Source: Iamia sp. SCSIO 61187
Lineage (GTDB): Bacteria > Actinomycetota > Acidimicrobiia > Acidimicrobiales > Iamiaceae
Direction: 5' to 3'
Assembly: GCF_019443745.1 (NCBI RefSeq)
Contig: NZ_CP050948.1
Location: forward strand, 3,972,001 to 4,036,000
DNA length: 64,000 nt
The position numbers were made by a program, and so were the translations under genes. Numbering within the stretch: the stretch's first letter is position 1; every line of letters begins with the position of its first letter. The notes beneath the pieces were generated by a model that was given only the letters and a program-made list of their open reading frames with translations, had not been told where the DNA came from and did not search any database. Positions 51,771-61,625 of the stretch are shown in pieces.

Positions 51771-52307
51771 TCAGAGTCCGGCGTCGTCTTCGAGTCCCTC
51801 GTTGTCCCGTGGGTCGTCTAAGCCATCCTCGGGCGCAGCCATTAGATCGAGGAACTCGGTGGTGCTCATGCACTGCACACCGCACCTACCGCACGCCGTG
51901 GTCATCGCGATCTTGATGGGCATCCGGTCCACCGCGTCGTCAGTCACGACGACCACATCGTGACCAGCGGCGATCATGTCCAGAGCCAGTCCAATGACCT
52001 CAGGGTCCGCCTCTTCTCGGTCCGAAGACTGATCGACCACCTCTGGTGCCTTCGCCATCACGGCCGCAACCGACGCCGGATCCGGCTCCAGTGGATGCTG
52101 CATACGGTCCTGCATCCCCCTCGCCCACGCCCCGGGCATGTCCGGATGCTGAACATCCGACACCTCCCGGATCACCGACTTGGCTATTGCAACCTCGCCG
52201 GCGTCCACCTTGGCCTCAAGGCGCTTGAAGAACTCCCACTGCTTGCCGACCGGGATCTCGGACTTCAGATTGACGATGGTGCTGGAGTCCAGAACGTGCA
52301 CCTTCAC
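51771..52307 (-). CDS. PIN-like (DUF4411) toxin-type protein
   Basis: 178 aa. Begins with MKVHVLDSSTIVNLKSEIPV, with the first PIN-type Asp; acidic residues continue in IAKSVIREVSD and VVVVTDDAVDR, the order of PIN-fold RNases. Family resemblance is to DUF4411. Its ATG overlaps the stop of the XRE-ImmA gene (ATGA). PIN-like genes directly behind XRE-ImmA genes form toxin-antitoxin-like modules that stabilise mobile elements. Two late cysteines (ACGRCGVQCMS) are unusual. Activity unproven. Confidence 0.75.
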   Translation of the reverse strand: MKVHVLDSSTIVNLKSEIPVGKQWEFFKRLEAKVDAGEVAIAKSVIREVSDVQHPDMPGAWARGMQDRMQHPLEPDPASVAAVMAKAPEVVDQSSDREEADPEVIGLALDMIAAGHDVVVVTDDAVDRMPIKIAMTTACGRCGVQCMSTTEFLDLMAAPEDGLDDPRDNEGLEDDAGL

Positions 52308-53505
52308 CTGGCCACCTTGTCGCTACCCGATCGAATCATGTGCTCGAGATCGGTGAAGCCCGCGGGCGCTAGATGTAGGTACCCTCCTGCCTCTCGCTGC
52401 GTGATGAGACCCTGATCGACGCCACTTATGAACAGATCGGGCACGCGACGCCCGAAGAACCGCACCCGCTTCTCGGCTGCAGGCACGCCGCCGCCAGCCT
52501 TCTTGGTGGGCTCGGGCGGCAGATCAAGCGTGGGCCCCGCCAGTTGTTCGACAACCCCAAATAGGCGTGGCCGAACGCCCGTCTCCTCCGCACGGATGGC
52601 GGCGGCCCGCAGGCTGACCTTGAAACGGCGAGCGATTCGGGAAATCAAGGAAAACGCGTCCCGCTCGTCGGTGTCGAGGCCCAACCCGAGGGCTGCCGCC
52701 ATTGACTTGAACGCCTCCGCGGGCAGCAGAAAGGCGGCAGCGAACCTCTCGCACCACCGCTCGACCGCCGGCGCGTTAGGCATCCGCGGGTTGACGAACG
52801 AGACGCAAGCGGACTCCTCCCGAGAACGAGGTGACCCAGTTCATGCATCATCGAATAGATGCGAACTTCGGGCCTGTAGGCCGAATTCACCGCAAGCATC
52901 GGGGCGCGCGTGTCGAAGGTCGAGAACCCCCTGAGGCCGCCCCGCCCGAGCTCAAACTGGAAGACCAGAACGCCTCTTTCGGTCAGAGCTCGACGCCACT
53001 CGCGGTACGCCGTGCCCGGATCCGGCCAAGCGAGTTGCTCCTCAACCGAGACGCCGACGAAATCTCGTACCACGGCAGCGGCAGCCTCCGGCGAGACCTC
53101 CATCTGAGCGGCGGGAAGGGGTTCAGGCTGCTCGTCCGGGTTGTGGTCGATGAGCCAGCTGGCCGCCTCCTGCAGGCGCCGGGCCCAGCGGATCTCCCCG
53201 ATCTCTGTCGGGGTGAGATCTCGCCCGCCGGGAGCGTGACGAAGCCGGGTAGGGAGAGCGGCCCGAGCCGGAGGCTCAGCCAGATAGAAGAGAGCAGAGG
53301 GGCGCTTCAGGATCTTCGCGATCCGTCGCAACTGAGGCACGGAGGGGCGAGCGTCGCCAGAGACCCACGACTCGACCCGCTCGGTCGGCACCTTGAGCCG
53401 CTCGGCGAGTCCCGTGATCGACTCGCCGGCCTCGTCGATCGCCCACTGGAGAACCGACGGGTTGATCGGCGCAGTCTGGGTCGGCACTTCGACAGTCTCG
53501 CCCAT
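52304..53505 (-). pseudogene. XRE helix-turn-helix plus ImmA/IrrE metallopeptidase, one frameshift
   Basis: From ATG 53505: an XRE HTH (LAERLKVPTERVESWVSGDA, VPQLRRIAKILKRPSALFYL), then the ImmA/IrrE domain with MMHELGHLVLG (HExxH). The frame breaks at 52819-52821, where one G missing from a run would restore EESACVSFVNPRMPNAPAVE and continue through WCERFAAAFLLPAEAFKSMA to 52304. Corrected length is about 400 aa, normal for HigA/ImmA-type antitoxin or repressor peptidases. It precedes and overlaps the PIN-like gene, so the pair is a likely antitoxin/toxin or element regulator. Confidence 0.78.
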
Positions 53506-53696
53506 CCCGCGAGCATCCGTGCGCCCAGATCGATGCAGCCTGGACACCTTCACTCAGACGCACTGCTCGAACCGGCTCGCCACAGCTGCCCGTCGACAAC
53601 CCGACGCCCGCAAGACCGCCCCGCCCGAGCCTCCCAAGGTCCCGAGCTTCGATCTCTAGCAGGAACCGGCCCGCTTCGACAGGCACGCGGGGACGC

Positions 53697-54674
53697 TCAA
53701 CCGTTTCCTCGACGCCTTCGGCTGCGGCCCGACCCTGGGGCGGGTGTCTCGTAACCCAGCGCTGCCGACGACCGGAAGTCCCAGGGGTAGACGGACCAGG
53801 TAAAGCCGACGACGACTGCGCCCTCGGTCTCGAACGCCTTCCTCGCCTTCGGCGGCACCAGTGTGAAGGGCGAGATGTCCACCCCGAGCGATGTCACCTC
53901 GTGATTGGCGTCCAGCACCATCAGCAGGCTGAGAGGCGCAAAGGACAACTCCATGACCCACGCCCAGCGCCCAGTCTCGGTGTCGACCTTGAGCTGAGGG
54001 CCCACCATCCTGGTTCGGGGTCCCCAGCAGAGTGCGAGATGGATCGCCATGCGTCCCGGTAGGTCGACGCAGGCCCGCTCGAGGATCATGTCGCGGATCT
54101 CCGGGTGGCGACCGGCCAGATCCCATCCTCCGCTGAGGCTGCACATCATGGAGAGGACCTGGCGGATGAAGTCCCCCGGCGCGACTCCTCCATCGTCGGC
54201 ACCGCCGAGCCTGAACTCGATGCCGAAGGGTTCCGGGTTGCGGTCCTGCTCGATCGGCGACGGGAGCTCTCCGAGCAGCTGGGCGGCCCGAGCCGCCCAG
54301 GCCTTGTACTCGGTGCCGTATCGCTGCCCGGTCAACTCGTTGCAGGGCTTGCACAACGTGTAGCCCCATACGCCCCCCTGCCCAGAGTCACCTCCGACGA
54401 GGTCCAACCCGCCTTCGGCCCTGTTCAGCCAGTCGTCGAAGGTGAAGGACCGGTACTGTCCCTTGTTCCCCACGGCCTGTGGGGGGATGTGCTCTCGGGT
54501 CAAATCAGCGTCGCGGCCACAGATCCGGCACCGCCCCCGATGCGGGGCCTGCGGAAGCATCTCGATCGTGGAGTCGAAGTAGTCGGCGGGGGCAACGGCC
54601 ATGGCCTCCTCCCAGCCCGCGACAGCGGCGGGCGACGGAACGGTTCCCGGTTTGCTCACGGCTATCAGGCCCAT
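53697..54674 (-). CDS. HNH-like zinc-cysteine protein, uncharacterised
   Basis: 325 aa. A CxxC...EH...CxxC arrangement near the N-terminus (RCRICGRDADLTREHIPPQA, then YTLCKPCNELTGQRYGTEYK) is the HNH/zinc-ribbon type found in restriction-like and mobile-element nucleases. The remaining 200 residues are an alpha/beta domain of unknown type (WAWVMELSFAPLSLLMVLDA). Nuclease activity is possible but the full HNH pattern is incomplete by eye. It lies in the accessory block between the toxin-antitoxin pair and the methylase-helicase, where defence genes are common. Confidence 0.55.
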   Translation of the reverse strand: MGLIAVSKPGTVPSPAAVAGWEEAMAVAPADYFDSTIEMLPQAPHRGRCRICGRDADLTREHIPPQAVGNKGQYRSFTFDDWLNRAEGGLDLVGGDSGQGGVWGYTLCKPCNELTGQRYGTEYKAWAARAAQLLGELPSPIEQDRNPEPFGIEFRLGGADDGGVAPGDFIRQVLSMMCSLSGGWDLAGRHPEIRDMILERACVDLPGRMAIHLALCWGPRTRMVGPQLKVDTETGRWAWVMELSFAPLSLLMVLDANHEVTSLGVDISPFTLVPPKARKAFETEGAVVVGFTWSVYPWDFRSSAALGYETPAPGSGRSRRRRGNG

Positions 54675-54735
54675 CGCTGGGAGCGTACGGGGGCCCGCCC
54701 GTCAGGGCCGGCGTGTTCTCGCGCCGGCCGCGCCG

Positions 54736-55818
54736 CTACGACCGCGATGTCTCGCCGCGCAGAATTCCGTCGTCGTCGAAGATGTCGGGCCGCAGCTTGC
54801 GGATCTCGCTGACGAGCATCGAGACGATGGCCATCGCTCCGTTGGCCCGCTCGACGATGCCTCCGGCGGCAACGTGCGTGCCGGGGTTGCGCACGGCAGC
54901 GATGAAGCCCTGCGCGAGCTCCCGCCATCCGATCGCCTCGTTCGCGTGGTCAGGGTTGCCCAGTTGCAACGACCCGTTGGACCCGAACGCCCTTCCCATG
55001 AGGTCCTTCGGATTGAGGGTTGTCGGGAGCCCGCTCGCGGCACGCACGACCTCTTCCAAGTAGAGGCCGGCGGACCGGATGACTTCGCCCCACCGCTCCC
55101 CGGTCACCGCCGGTCCTACCTCGCGCCACACCCCCGGGTCGATGCCGAGCGGGGGCGTCGCCGACGACGACGGCCCAACCGCAGGCGCGCGAAGCGCGGT
55201 GCCCGGAGCCCAGCCGAGACGACGCGTGATCAAGTCGAGGTAGTCCTCGACCGACTTGAGACCCGCGTACCAGGCGAGGCTCCTGGACACCTCCCAGGTG
55301 ATGTCGGCAGGTTTGTCGCCGAGGCGATAGGAGCCCCAGCCCGGTGGTTCGCACGCAAACACGGCGAGGGCGATGTCGACGTCAAGCTTGCTGTCACCAC
55401 CAGTCCGTTTGTGGACCACCTCGGACAGATCGCTCCAGCTCTGGTGCATCTCGACCGGCCGATTGGGATCTGGCGGCAAGGCCACGTAGCGCTCCGCCAA
55501 GTCCACGATGAGGCCGAGGACGGAGGCGACGGTGCCGCTGGCACCGGGGATCTGAGCGAGGCCGGCGATGGTCACCTTCAGCGGCTCGGCCAGGTCGACG
55601 AATCCCCCGCCTGATTGAAGGATCGGCCCGTAGCGGGCCGTCCCCAGCATCGGCAGGCTCCGAACCAACTCATCCAGATCGATTCGCCTTCCAAGGCTCC
55701 CAGCCACGTAGTCGCCGATCGGCCATCGACCCTTGTCTCGCAGGAAGGCATGGACGAAGTCGATCACCACAAGGGCGTCGGCCGGCAGGGGCGATCGAAG
55801 GGGATTGTCCTCGGCCAT
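54736..55818 (-). CDS. TIGR02391-like protein with HEPN-like C-terminus
   Basis: 360 aa. The C-terminal third matches the TIGR02391 (Ymh) pattern: AGLYLEEVVRAASGLPTTLN, DLMGRAFGSNGSLQLGNPDH and LAQGFIAAVRNPGTHVAAGG. The last includes RNPGTH, an Rx4H motif typical of HEPN-family RNases and nucleotide-binding proteins. The N-terminal 200 residues are not recognised. TIGR02391 genes occur in prophages and accessory islands. A defence or abortive-infection role is possible; the HNH-like gene next to it supports an accessory module, but no function is shown. Confidence 0.6.
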   Translation of the reverse strand: MAEDNPLRSPLPADALVVIDFVHAFLRDKGRWPIGDYVAGSLGRRIDLDELVRSLPMLGTARYGPILQSGGGFVDLAEPLKVTIAGLAQIPGASGTVASVLGLIVDLAERYVALPPDPNRPVEMHQSWSDLSEVVHKRTGGDSKLDVDIALAVFACEPPGWGSYRLGDKPADITWEVSRSLAWYAGLKSVEDYLDLITRRLGWAPGTALRAPAVGPSSSATPPLGIDPGVWREVGPAVTGERWGEVIRSAGLYLEEVVRAASGLPTTLNPKDLMGRAFGSNGSLQLGNPDHANEAIGWRELAQGFIAAVRNPGTHVAAGGIVERANGAMAIVSMLVSEIRKLRPDIFDDDGILRGETSRS

Positions 55819-55873
55819 GAGCGTGACCGTACCGACGCGCTACGACAGCGAACGGCACCCCTTTCCGACCGAC

Positions 55874-58800
55874 TCATCCGAGCCCAGGTGCACCGATCGA
55901 TGCACCGGCGCGACTGCGCTCGGGAGACGGGTCGGCGGGACCCTCGGGCAACATGGCCTCGGTGATCTCCTGCTGGCGTCGACGCAGGGCCGTCAGCTCG
56001 TCGGCCTGGTCCCAGGTGCGGCCGAGCCGCTCCCATGCTCGCGTTGCTTCGGAGCGTGCGCCTTCTCGATCGGCCCTGAGCCGGTCGAGCTCGGCGGGCA
56101 GACGCTGGAGCTGCCGCTCGAGGCGGCCGACGACGGATGCCGGGTCGACGTCGCGCCATTCGGACACCAGGTACACGAGGTCGACAGGGGTGCCGGGCAC
56201 GGACAGTCGCACCTCGGCATCGGCGCCGTAGGCGAGGCGGCGGCCTCGCACCTCGTGCCCTCCGAGGTGGCCCACAGGCCAATCAATCCGTTCGTCGGAA
56301 GGCGACGCGCCCGGGACCAGCCGATCGGCCACGAGGCGGTGCACGTGCTCGCCAGCGTCAGGTCGCTCCCGGTGGACGTGACCGTCGACAGTCATGGCGA
56401 AGCGGTCGCCCCGGGTGTTTTCGAGGCGAGCGACGGCGGCCTCCAGGTCTGCGATGCGCCCGTCGAGGTGATCGGCCCTCGCCGTGGCCGAGTCGTGGGT
56501 GCGGCGGAGGTTCCGCTGGTCGTCGTGGTGGGCCCGTTCCAGCCGCGTGAGCCGTGCCACCTCGGAGTCGACCTTGGCCTTCTCCAGGATGAGCGGGTCG
56601 CCGGTGGCGAGGGCCTTGACCTCTTGGAACGAGAGGGTCTGGTCGCCGATGTCCTCAACCTCCCTCTCGCCGAGGTCGCCGCGAGTCACCTGGCCGATGA
56701 ACGCTGCCTTCCGTTCGAGGGTGTGCCACAGGTAGGTGTCGAACGAGCGCTCGGTGACGTAGCGGGTGATGTGGATCTCCGGGTTCTGGTTGCCCTGCCG
56801 GACTCCCCGGCCGTCTCGTTGCTCGACGTCTGCCGGCCGCCACGGTGCGTCGAGGTGGTGGACGGCCACGACGCGGTTCTGGACGTTGGTACCGACGCCC
56901 ATCGTCTCCGTGGAACCGACGAGCACCGAGACCGAGCCATCCCGACACGCAGCGAAGAGGGCCGCCTTGGCATCGTCGGACTTGGCCTCCTGGATGAAGC
57001 GGATCGTGTCGGCCGGCACGCCGCGCCGCACGAGCTGGGCTCGTAGGTCGTCGTAGGCGTTCCACCCTGCCGCTGCGGGCGTGGACACGTCGCAGAAGAC
57101 GAGCTGGAGAGCGCCGGGACGCATGGTGAGCTGACCGTCGGGGCCCTCGTAGGTGCGATCGGCGGTGGCGTGGTGGAGAGCGGCGACACGCTGGGCGGCA
57201 GCGGCGACCTTGCCCCCGTACGGCTGGTCGAGGTCCACGAGGCGAAGGTCGAGTGCCGCCCTCCGGCCGTCCCCGGTGACCTTGAGCATGTTGTCCTTCG
57301 AGGGATCGACCGCTGCGGCGCGGACCCTCTCGGCCCGGGCGGCGAGATCGGCTACGTACTCGATGAGCTCGTCGCTGGGCTCGACGACGACCGTCTCCGG
57401 CTTGCCACCGACGATGGCGGGCACCGGCAGACCAAGGTCCTCGGCCGTCCGGACGTCGGCCACCTGCCGGTAGAGGCCCAGCAGCTCCGGCACGTTCTGG
57501 AACCGTGCGAAGCGGGTCTGCATCCGGTAGCTGCTGCCGTCGGGGGACAGCTCGAGCGCCGTGTGGGTGCGGCCGAACGTGGCGGCCCACGCGTCGAACG
57601 CCCGCAGTCCCACCTCCTCCAGCAGGTCGGGGTGTAGGTAGGACTGCATGACCCACAGCTCGGCCATGGAGTTGGCGACTGGCGTTGCGGTCGAGAGGGT
57701 GACGACCTTCGGGCCGTGGTCTCGCCGCAGCGCCCACAGCTTGGCGGTGAGGTCCTGAGCACGCTGGGAGCCGGTGGTGGCGACGCCGTCGATGCTGGAG
57801 TCCACGCGCCGGTTCTTGTGAGCGTGCGCTTCGTCGACGTAGAGGTAGTCGATCCCGGTCTCCTCGAACCGGACGCCGTCATCCTTCGACTCCTCTGCGA
57901 GCAGCCGCTTGTAGACCTCCTCCATCTTCGCGATGCGCCGTTCGAGCTTCTTGACCGAGAGGCCCTTGCCCCCCTTGGACTGGCCGAGCGCCTCACGCGC
58001 CGTGTCGATCTCCTCTCCCAGGTACGCCCGCAGGAGATCGGTGCCCAGCGGGATGCGGGCGAAGCCGGAGTGGCTGAAGATCACGGCGTCCCAGTCACCC
58101 GTGGCCGCTCGGGCGACGAACTCCTTGCGTCGATCCTTCGACAGGTGCTCGCGGTCGGCGATCAGGAGCCGGGCCGTCGGATAGAGCTGGAGCCACTCGC
58201 GGCTGAACTGCTCCAGCATGTGGTTCGGGACCACGACCGCCGGCTTGTTGGCGAGTCCGAGCCGCCGCTGCTCCATCGCCGCCATGACGATGGTGGCGGT
58301 CTTGCCGGCGCCGACCGCATGGGCGAGAAGGGCGCGCCCATCCGAGAGGATGCGGGCGACAGCGTCACGCTGGTGAGGCCGGGGGGTGAAGGTCTCTGCC
58401 AACCCCGGGAAGGTGAGGTGCGATCCGTCGTGGTGAGGCAGGAGAGTGCTGGCGAACAGCTCGTTGTACCGGTCTGCGAGCCGGGCGGACCTCGCCGGGT
58501 CCTCCCAGATCCACGTCGAGAAGCGACTGGCCAGCAGCTCTTGCTTGTCGCGGGCCGCCAGCGTCTCGGCGTCGTTGCGGACGCGCCTTCCGCCCTCCAC
58601 TGCGTCGGTGACCGTGTGGAGCCTCTGGTTCAGCGCGGCATCGAGCAGGACGAGTGCGTCGGCGCGTGAGGTCCCCCACTCCGAGGTGAGGGCCACGCCC
58701 CGTCGGGAGCCGTCGCGGAGGCGGACGGTCCACGAGCCGAGCTCGGCGAGCCGCTCGACGTCGACCCCGACGTCGAGCACCTCGCGACAGAACGCCTCGA

Positions 58801-60797
58801 CATCCGTGGAAGGGATCCAGGTTGCGCCCGGTCGAGCCGTGATCTCGGATGGATCGAGCTGGCGGGGCAGGCTCGCTTCGAGGGCGGCGACGTTGACGGC
58901 GAACCGTTGATCAGTCTCGGCCGCTGCACGGGCTGCTTCGACCCGGTGCCTGATGTTCCCCGAGAGGTACAGGGCCGCGGGAATGAGCTCGCCGGTATCG
59001 GGGTCGTCGAAGACCAGCTCACCGAGGCGCTCCCGCGCTTCGGAGTCTTCGACACCGAGGAGGCGGGCGACCCGTCCCAGGGTCACGGTGCCCGTCTCGT
59101 CCAGGCACACGGACACGGCTTCCGCTGGCGTCTCGACTCCCTCGCGCTGGCTTGGAGGGGCGATCACGCGCTCGGTGAAGATCGCAGCGGGGCGTGCCTC
59201 CTGGGTCGCTTGGTCGAAGTCCTCCAGCGCAGCGACGAGGGGCCAGTCCGGGTCCATGCGGAACCCGCCCATGCGCGGGCGCACGCGACGGAGCACCTCG
59301 GCGCCCGTCTCCGCGTCGCGCCGACCGGTGCGGGCTTGACTGGAGCGGTTGAGCGGCCCGTGCTGGCGGACGTAGGCGCGGTAGCGGTCGGTGAGGACCG
59401 CCTGGGCCTCTGCCAGGGCCTGATCTGACCCGCCCTCGACCTGCACGTCCAGCACGGCTCTCGCCGCATCCCGGAGACCCACCAGACGGACCAGCTCGCC
59501 TCGATCCTTGGCGAACCGAGGGGCGTAGAGGTGAGCGTGCCCGTCGGTGACCTGGCCGACCCGACCGCGGGGGTTCACCACCAGGCTTCCGTCCTGAGCC
59601 CAGCGGGTATCGAAGTCGCCGCCGCCCGGCGTGTCGGCTGCACGAGGCGAGCACGCGGTGACGTTGTCGCCGCCGAACCCCCGGCCCTGGGCCAGCGCGT
59701 CGGCGACGATCTGGTCGAGCGCCACGGTGAGGTGACCGACGACGGGACCGGTGGCGGTGACCGTGATCTCGTTCTCGCGGTACATCCCCCGCGTGGCCGA
59801 GAGCTGTCCCAGGATCCGATCGGGGTGCGACGCGAAGTAGGAGTTGATGCGGAGGTCACTGGTCGCGCCCTCGCCCGTCAGGTCCGCCGGGACGGTCTGC
59901 ACCCACTCCTCGCTGACCGGCTCGTCACCTTCCTGGCGGCGGCGCAGCACGAGGAGGTCGACGACGACCTCGGTGCCCGATGACTCGGCGAACGCCCTGG
60001 CCGGCAGGCGGGCGGCCCCCACGAGGTCGGCGAGTGCAGCCATCTCCTCGCGGGCGGCGCACCCCTGAGCGTCGAGCGTGTAGCGGGAAGTCAGGGCGAC
60101 CACGAACCCACCGGGCCGCACCAGGTGGAGGCTCTTGATCAAGAAGTAGTTGTGCAACGATCGGCGACCCCGGTTGTGCTCGAGGTCGTGAGGGCGGACC
60201 TGCCCGAAGGGCACGTTCCCGATCACGAGGTCGAAGGCACCGTCAGCGCCCCGGAAATCCTCGAAGCCGGAGTGGTGGACGGTGGCGCGGGCTCCGTAGA
60301 GGTGCCGTGCGATCTCGGCCGTCGTCGGGTCCAGCTCGATGCCGACGAGCGAGGCGTCACTCGGCGCGAGGCCGAGGAAGGCCGACCCGATCCGCACCCG
60401 GGTTCGAGAACCCTCCCTCCGCTGAAGCCCAACCTTGTCGCGGCGCCCCACATGGCCTGGGCAACCTCGGCCGAGGTGTAGTGGGCGTTCAACGTGCTCC
60501 GCCGGGCATGCGCCCACGCCTCGTCGGTGCCGAGCAGCGACCGAAGCTCGTCACGGGCCGGTCCGTCCCGATCGGAGCCTTCGTCGAAGACATGCGGGAC
60601 GGCGCCCCACCCCGACCAGCGGGCCAGGACGGCCTGCTCGGACTCGGTCGCCCAGCGCTTCTCGGCACGACAGGCGGCGAGGACGCGCAGTGCGGCGAGG
60701 TTGGCGTCGAGCTTGGCTCGCTCGCCCGGCGGGGCGAGGTCGGCCTGGCTTCGGGGCGAGAAGGCGGATGGGCGGCTCTCGGCCGGTTGCCCCGTCT
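55874..60797 (-). pseudogene. Giant N6-adenine methylase/SNF2-like helicase of a conjugative element, one frameshift
   Basis: About 1640 aa when joined. The N-terminus (LDANLAALRVLAACRAEKRW, LNAHYTSAEVAQAMWGAATR) leads to methylase motif I, VLEPGCGSG, where the frame shifts near 60386; one added base gives VLEPGCGSGSAFLGLAPSD. Motif IV is IGNVPFGQ. The second half is a helicase with motif I LLAHAVGAGKTATIVMAAME, DEAH in YLYVDEAHAHKN, STATPVANSMAELW and motif VI QRDGRGVRQGNQN, then a C-terminal coiled coil. Proteins of this layout are carried by actinobacterial plasmids and ICEs. The start is not clear: no ATG/GTG is in frame just downstream of the small gene at 60798. Confidence 0.78.
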
Positions 60798-61154
60798 CTA
60801 GTTCGGCTCGCCCAGGGCGTTGATGTCCGCCAGCCCCTGGTAGTAGCGATCGAGGTCCGGATCGTCGGCCCAGTCCTCGGACTCCAGGTCCGTCGCCTCC
60901 GGCTGGAAGAGGGGGTGCTGGCTCAGCACGACCTCCGCCGCCGCCGCCTGTGCCTGGGAGCTGCGGATGCGAAGGGCCTCTGGCCCTTCGCCTTCCCGAG
61001 GCGGCCCGAGGATCTCGTCCCTCAATCGGATCACCTCGGCGGCTATCTCCTCGCCGATCCGGGCGAAGTAGAGGTCGGGATCGGGAATCGCTGCGAGCGC
61101 CGTCGGGCGGTGCCGCTGGCTGAACTCGAGGGCGAGTCGTCCGTAGTGGTTCAT
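60798..61154 (-). CDS. Small conserved protein preceding the methylase-helicase
   Basis: 118 aa from ATG 61154 (MNHYGRLALEFSQRHRPTAL). A helical protein (PDLYFARIGEEIAAEVIRLR, SQAQAAAAEVVLSQHPLFQP) with an acidic end (DWADDPDLDRYYQGLADINA). Small proteins of this type often lie directly before the large methylase-helicase gene in actinobacterial mobile elements, sometimes annotated TnpV-like, a label with no functional support here. Probably a transfer or DNA-processing accessory. Confidence 0.65.
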   Translation of the reverse strand: MNHYGRLALEFSQRHRPTALAAIPDPDLYFARIGEEIAAEVIRLRDEILGPPREGEGPEALRIRSSQAQAAAAEVVLSQHPLFQPEATDLESEDWADDPDLDRYYQGLADINALGEPN

Positions 61155-61313
61155 GGTCGGGGGCCTCCTCTGCCGATGCCGGCTCGGTGGGAGGGAGCAC
61201 ATCATCGAACAGCGAGAGCTGTTCGACCGGACCATGGCGAGCGCTCCGATCGCGGCTCACAGCCTACGCCTGCCTTCCCCCGCGCCGGCGGAACCCTCCG
61301 CCCCTGATCCACC

Positions 61314-61625
61314 TCACCGGCCAAGCCCTGCGACACGCTGCGGGTGGTTGCGCGCCTGCGTGCTGTCGAGGGCCGCACGAGCCGCCTCAACTCGATCCCG
61401 CACCCACAGCTCCTGCTCCCCAGCGGAGGCGACGCGGCGAAAGCCCGCTGTCCCGAGCGCGACTCGGGTGCGATCGCCGATGTCGGAGTCGGTCCTGACG
61501 AGCTGGTGGCGCCGCGGGTCGTAGACCACCTCGACCTGCTTGCCGCCCCAGAGCCCTGCCGGCTCTGCAACCCAGCCGACTGGGGCCAGTCGGCCCCTGT
61601 CGACGGGACGCATGAACGGCTTCAC
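61314..61625 (-). CDS. Small protein coupled to the coupling-protein gene
   Basis: 103 aa; ATG 61625 overlaps the stop of the VirD4-like gene (ATGA). Sequence includes GWVAEPAGLWGGKQVEVVYD and TRVALGTAGFRRVASAGEQE, a compact alpha/beta protein with no recognised family. Tight coupling indicates a role with the coupling protein. It may be a DNA- or partner-binding adaptor; this is inference. Confidence 0.6.
   Translation of the reverse strand: MKPFMRPVDRGRLAPVGWVAEPAGLWGGKQVEVVYDPRRHQLVRTDSDIGDRTRVALGTAGFRRVASAGEQELWVRDRVEAARAALDSTQARNHPQRVAGLGR

Noticed and set aside
61155-61260. Upstream frame with the segment EQLSLFDDVLPP
   Set aside because: It resembles the N-terminus of some element proteins but overlaps the start of the small gene at 61154 in another frame and has no supported downstream continuation; kept as uncertain.
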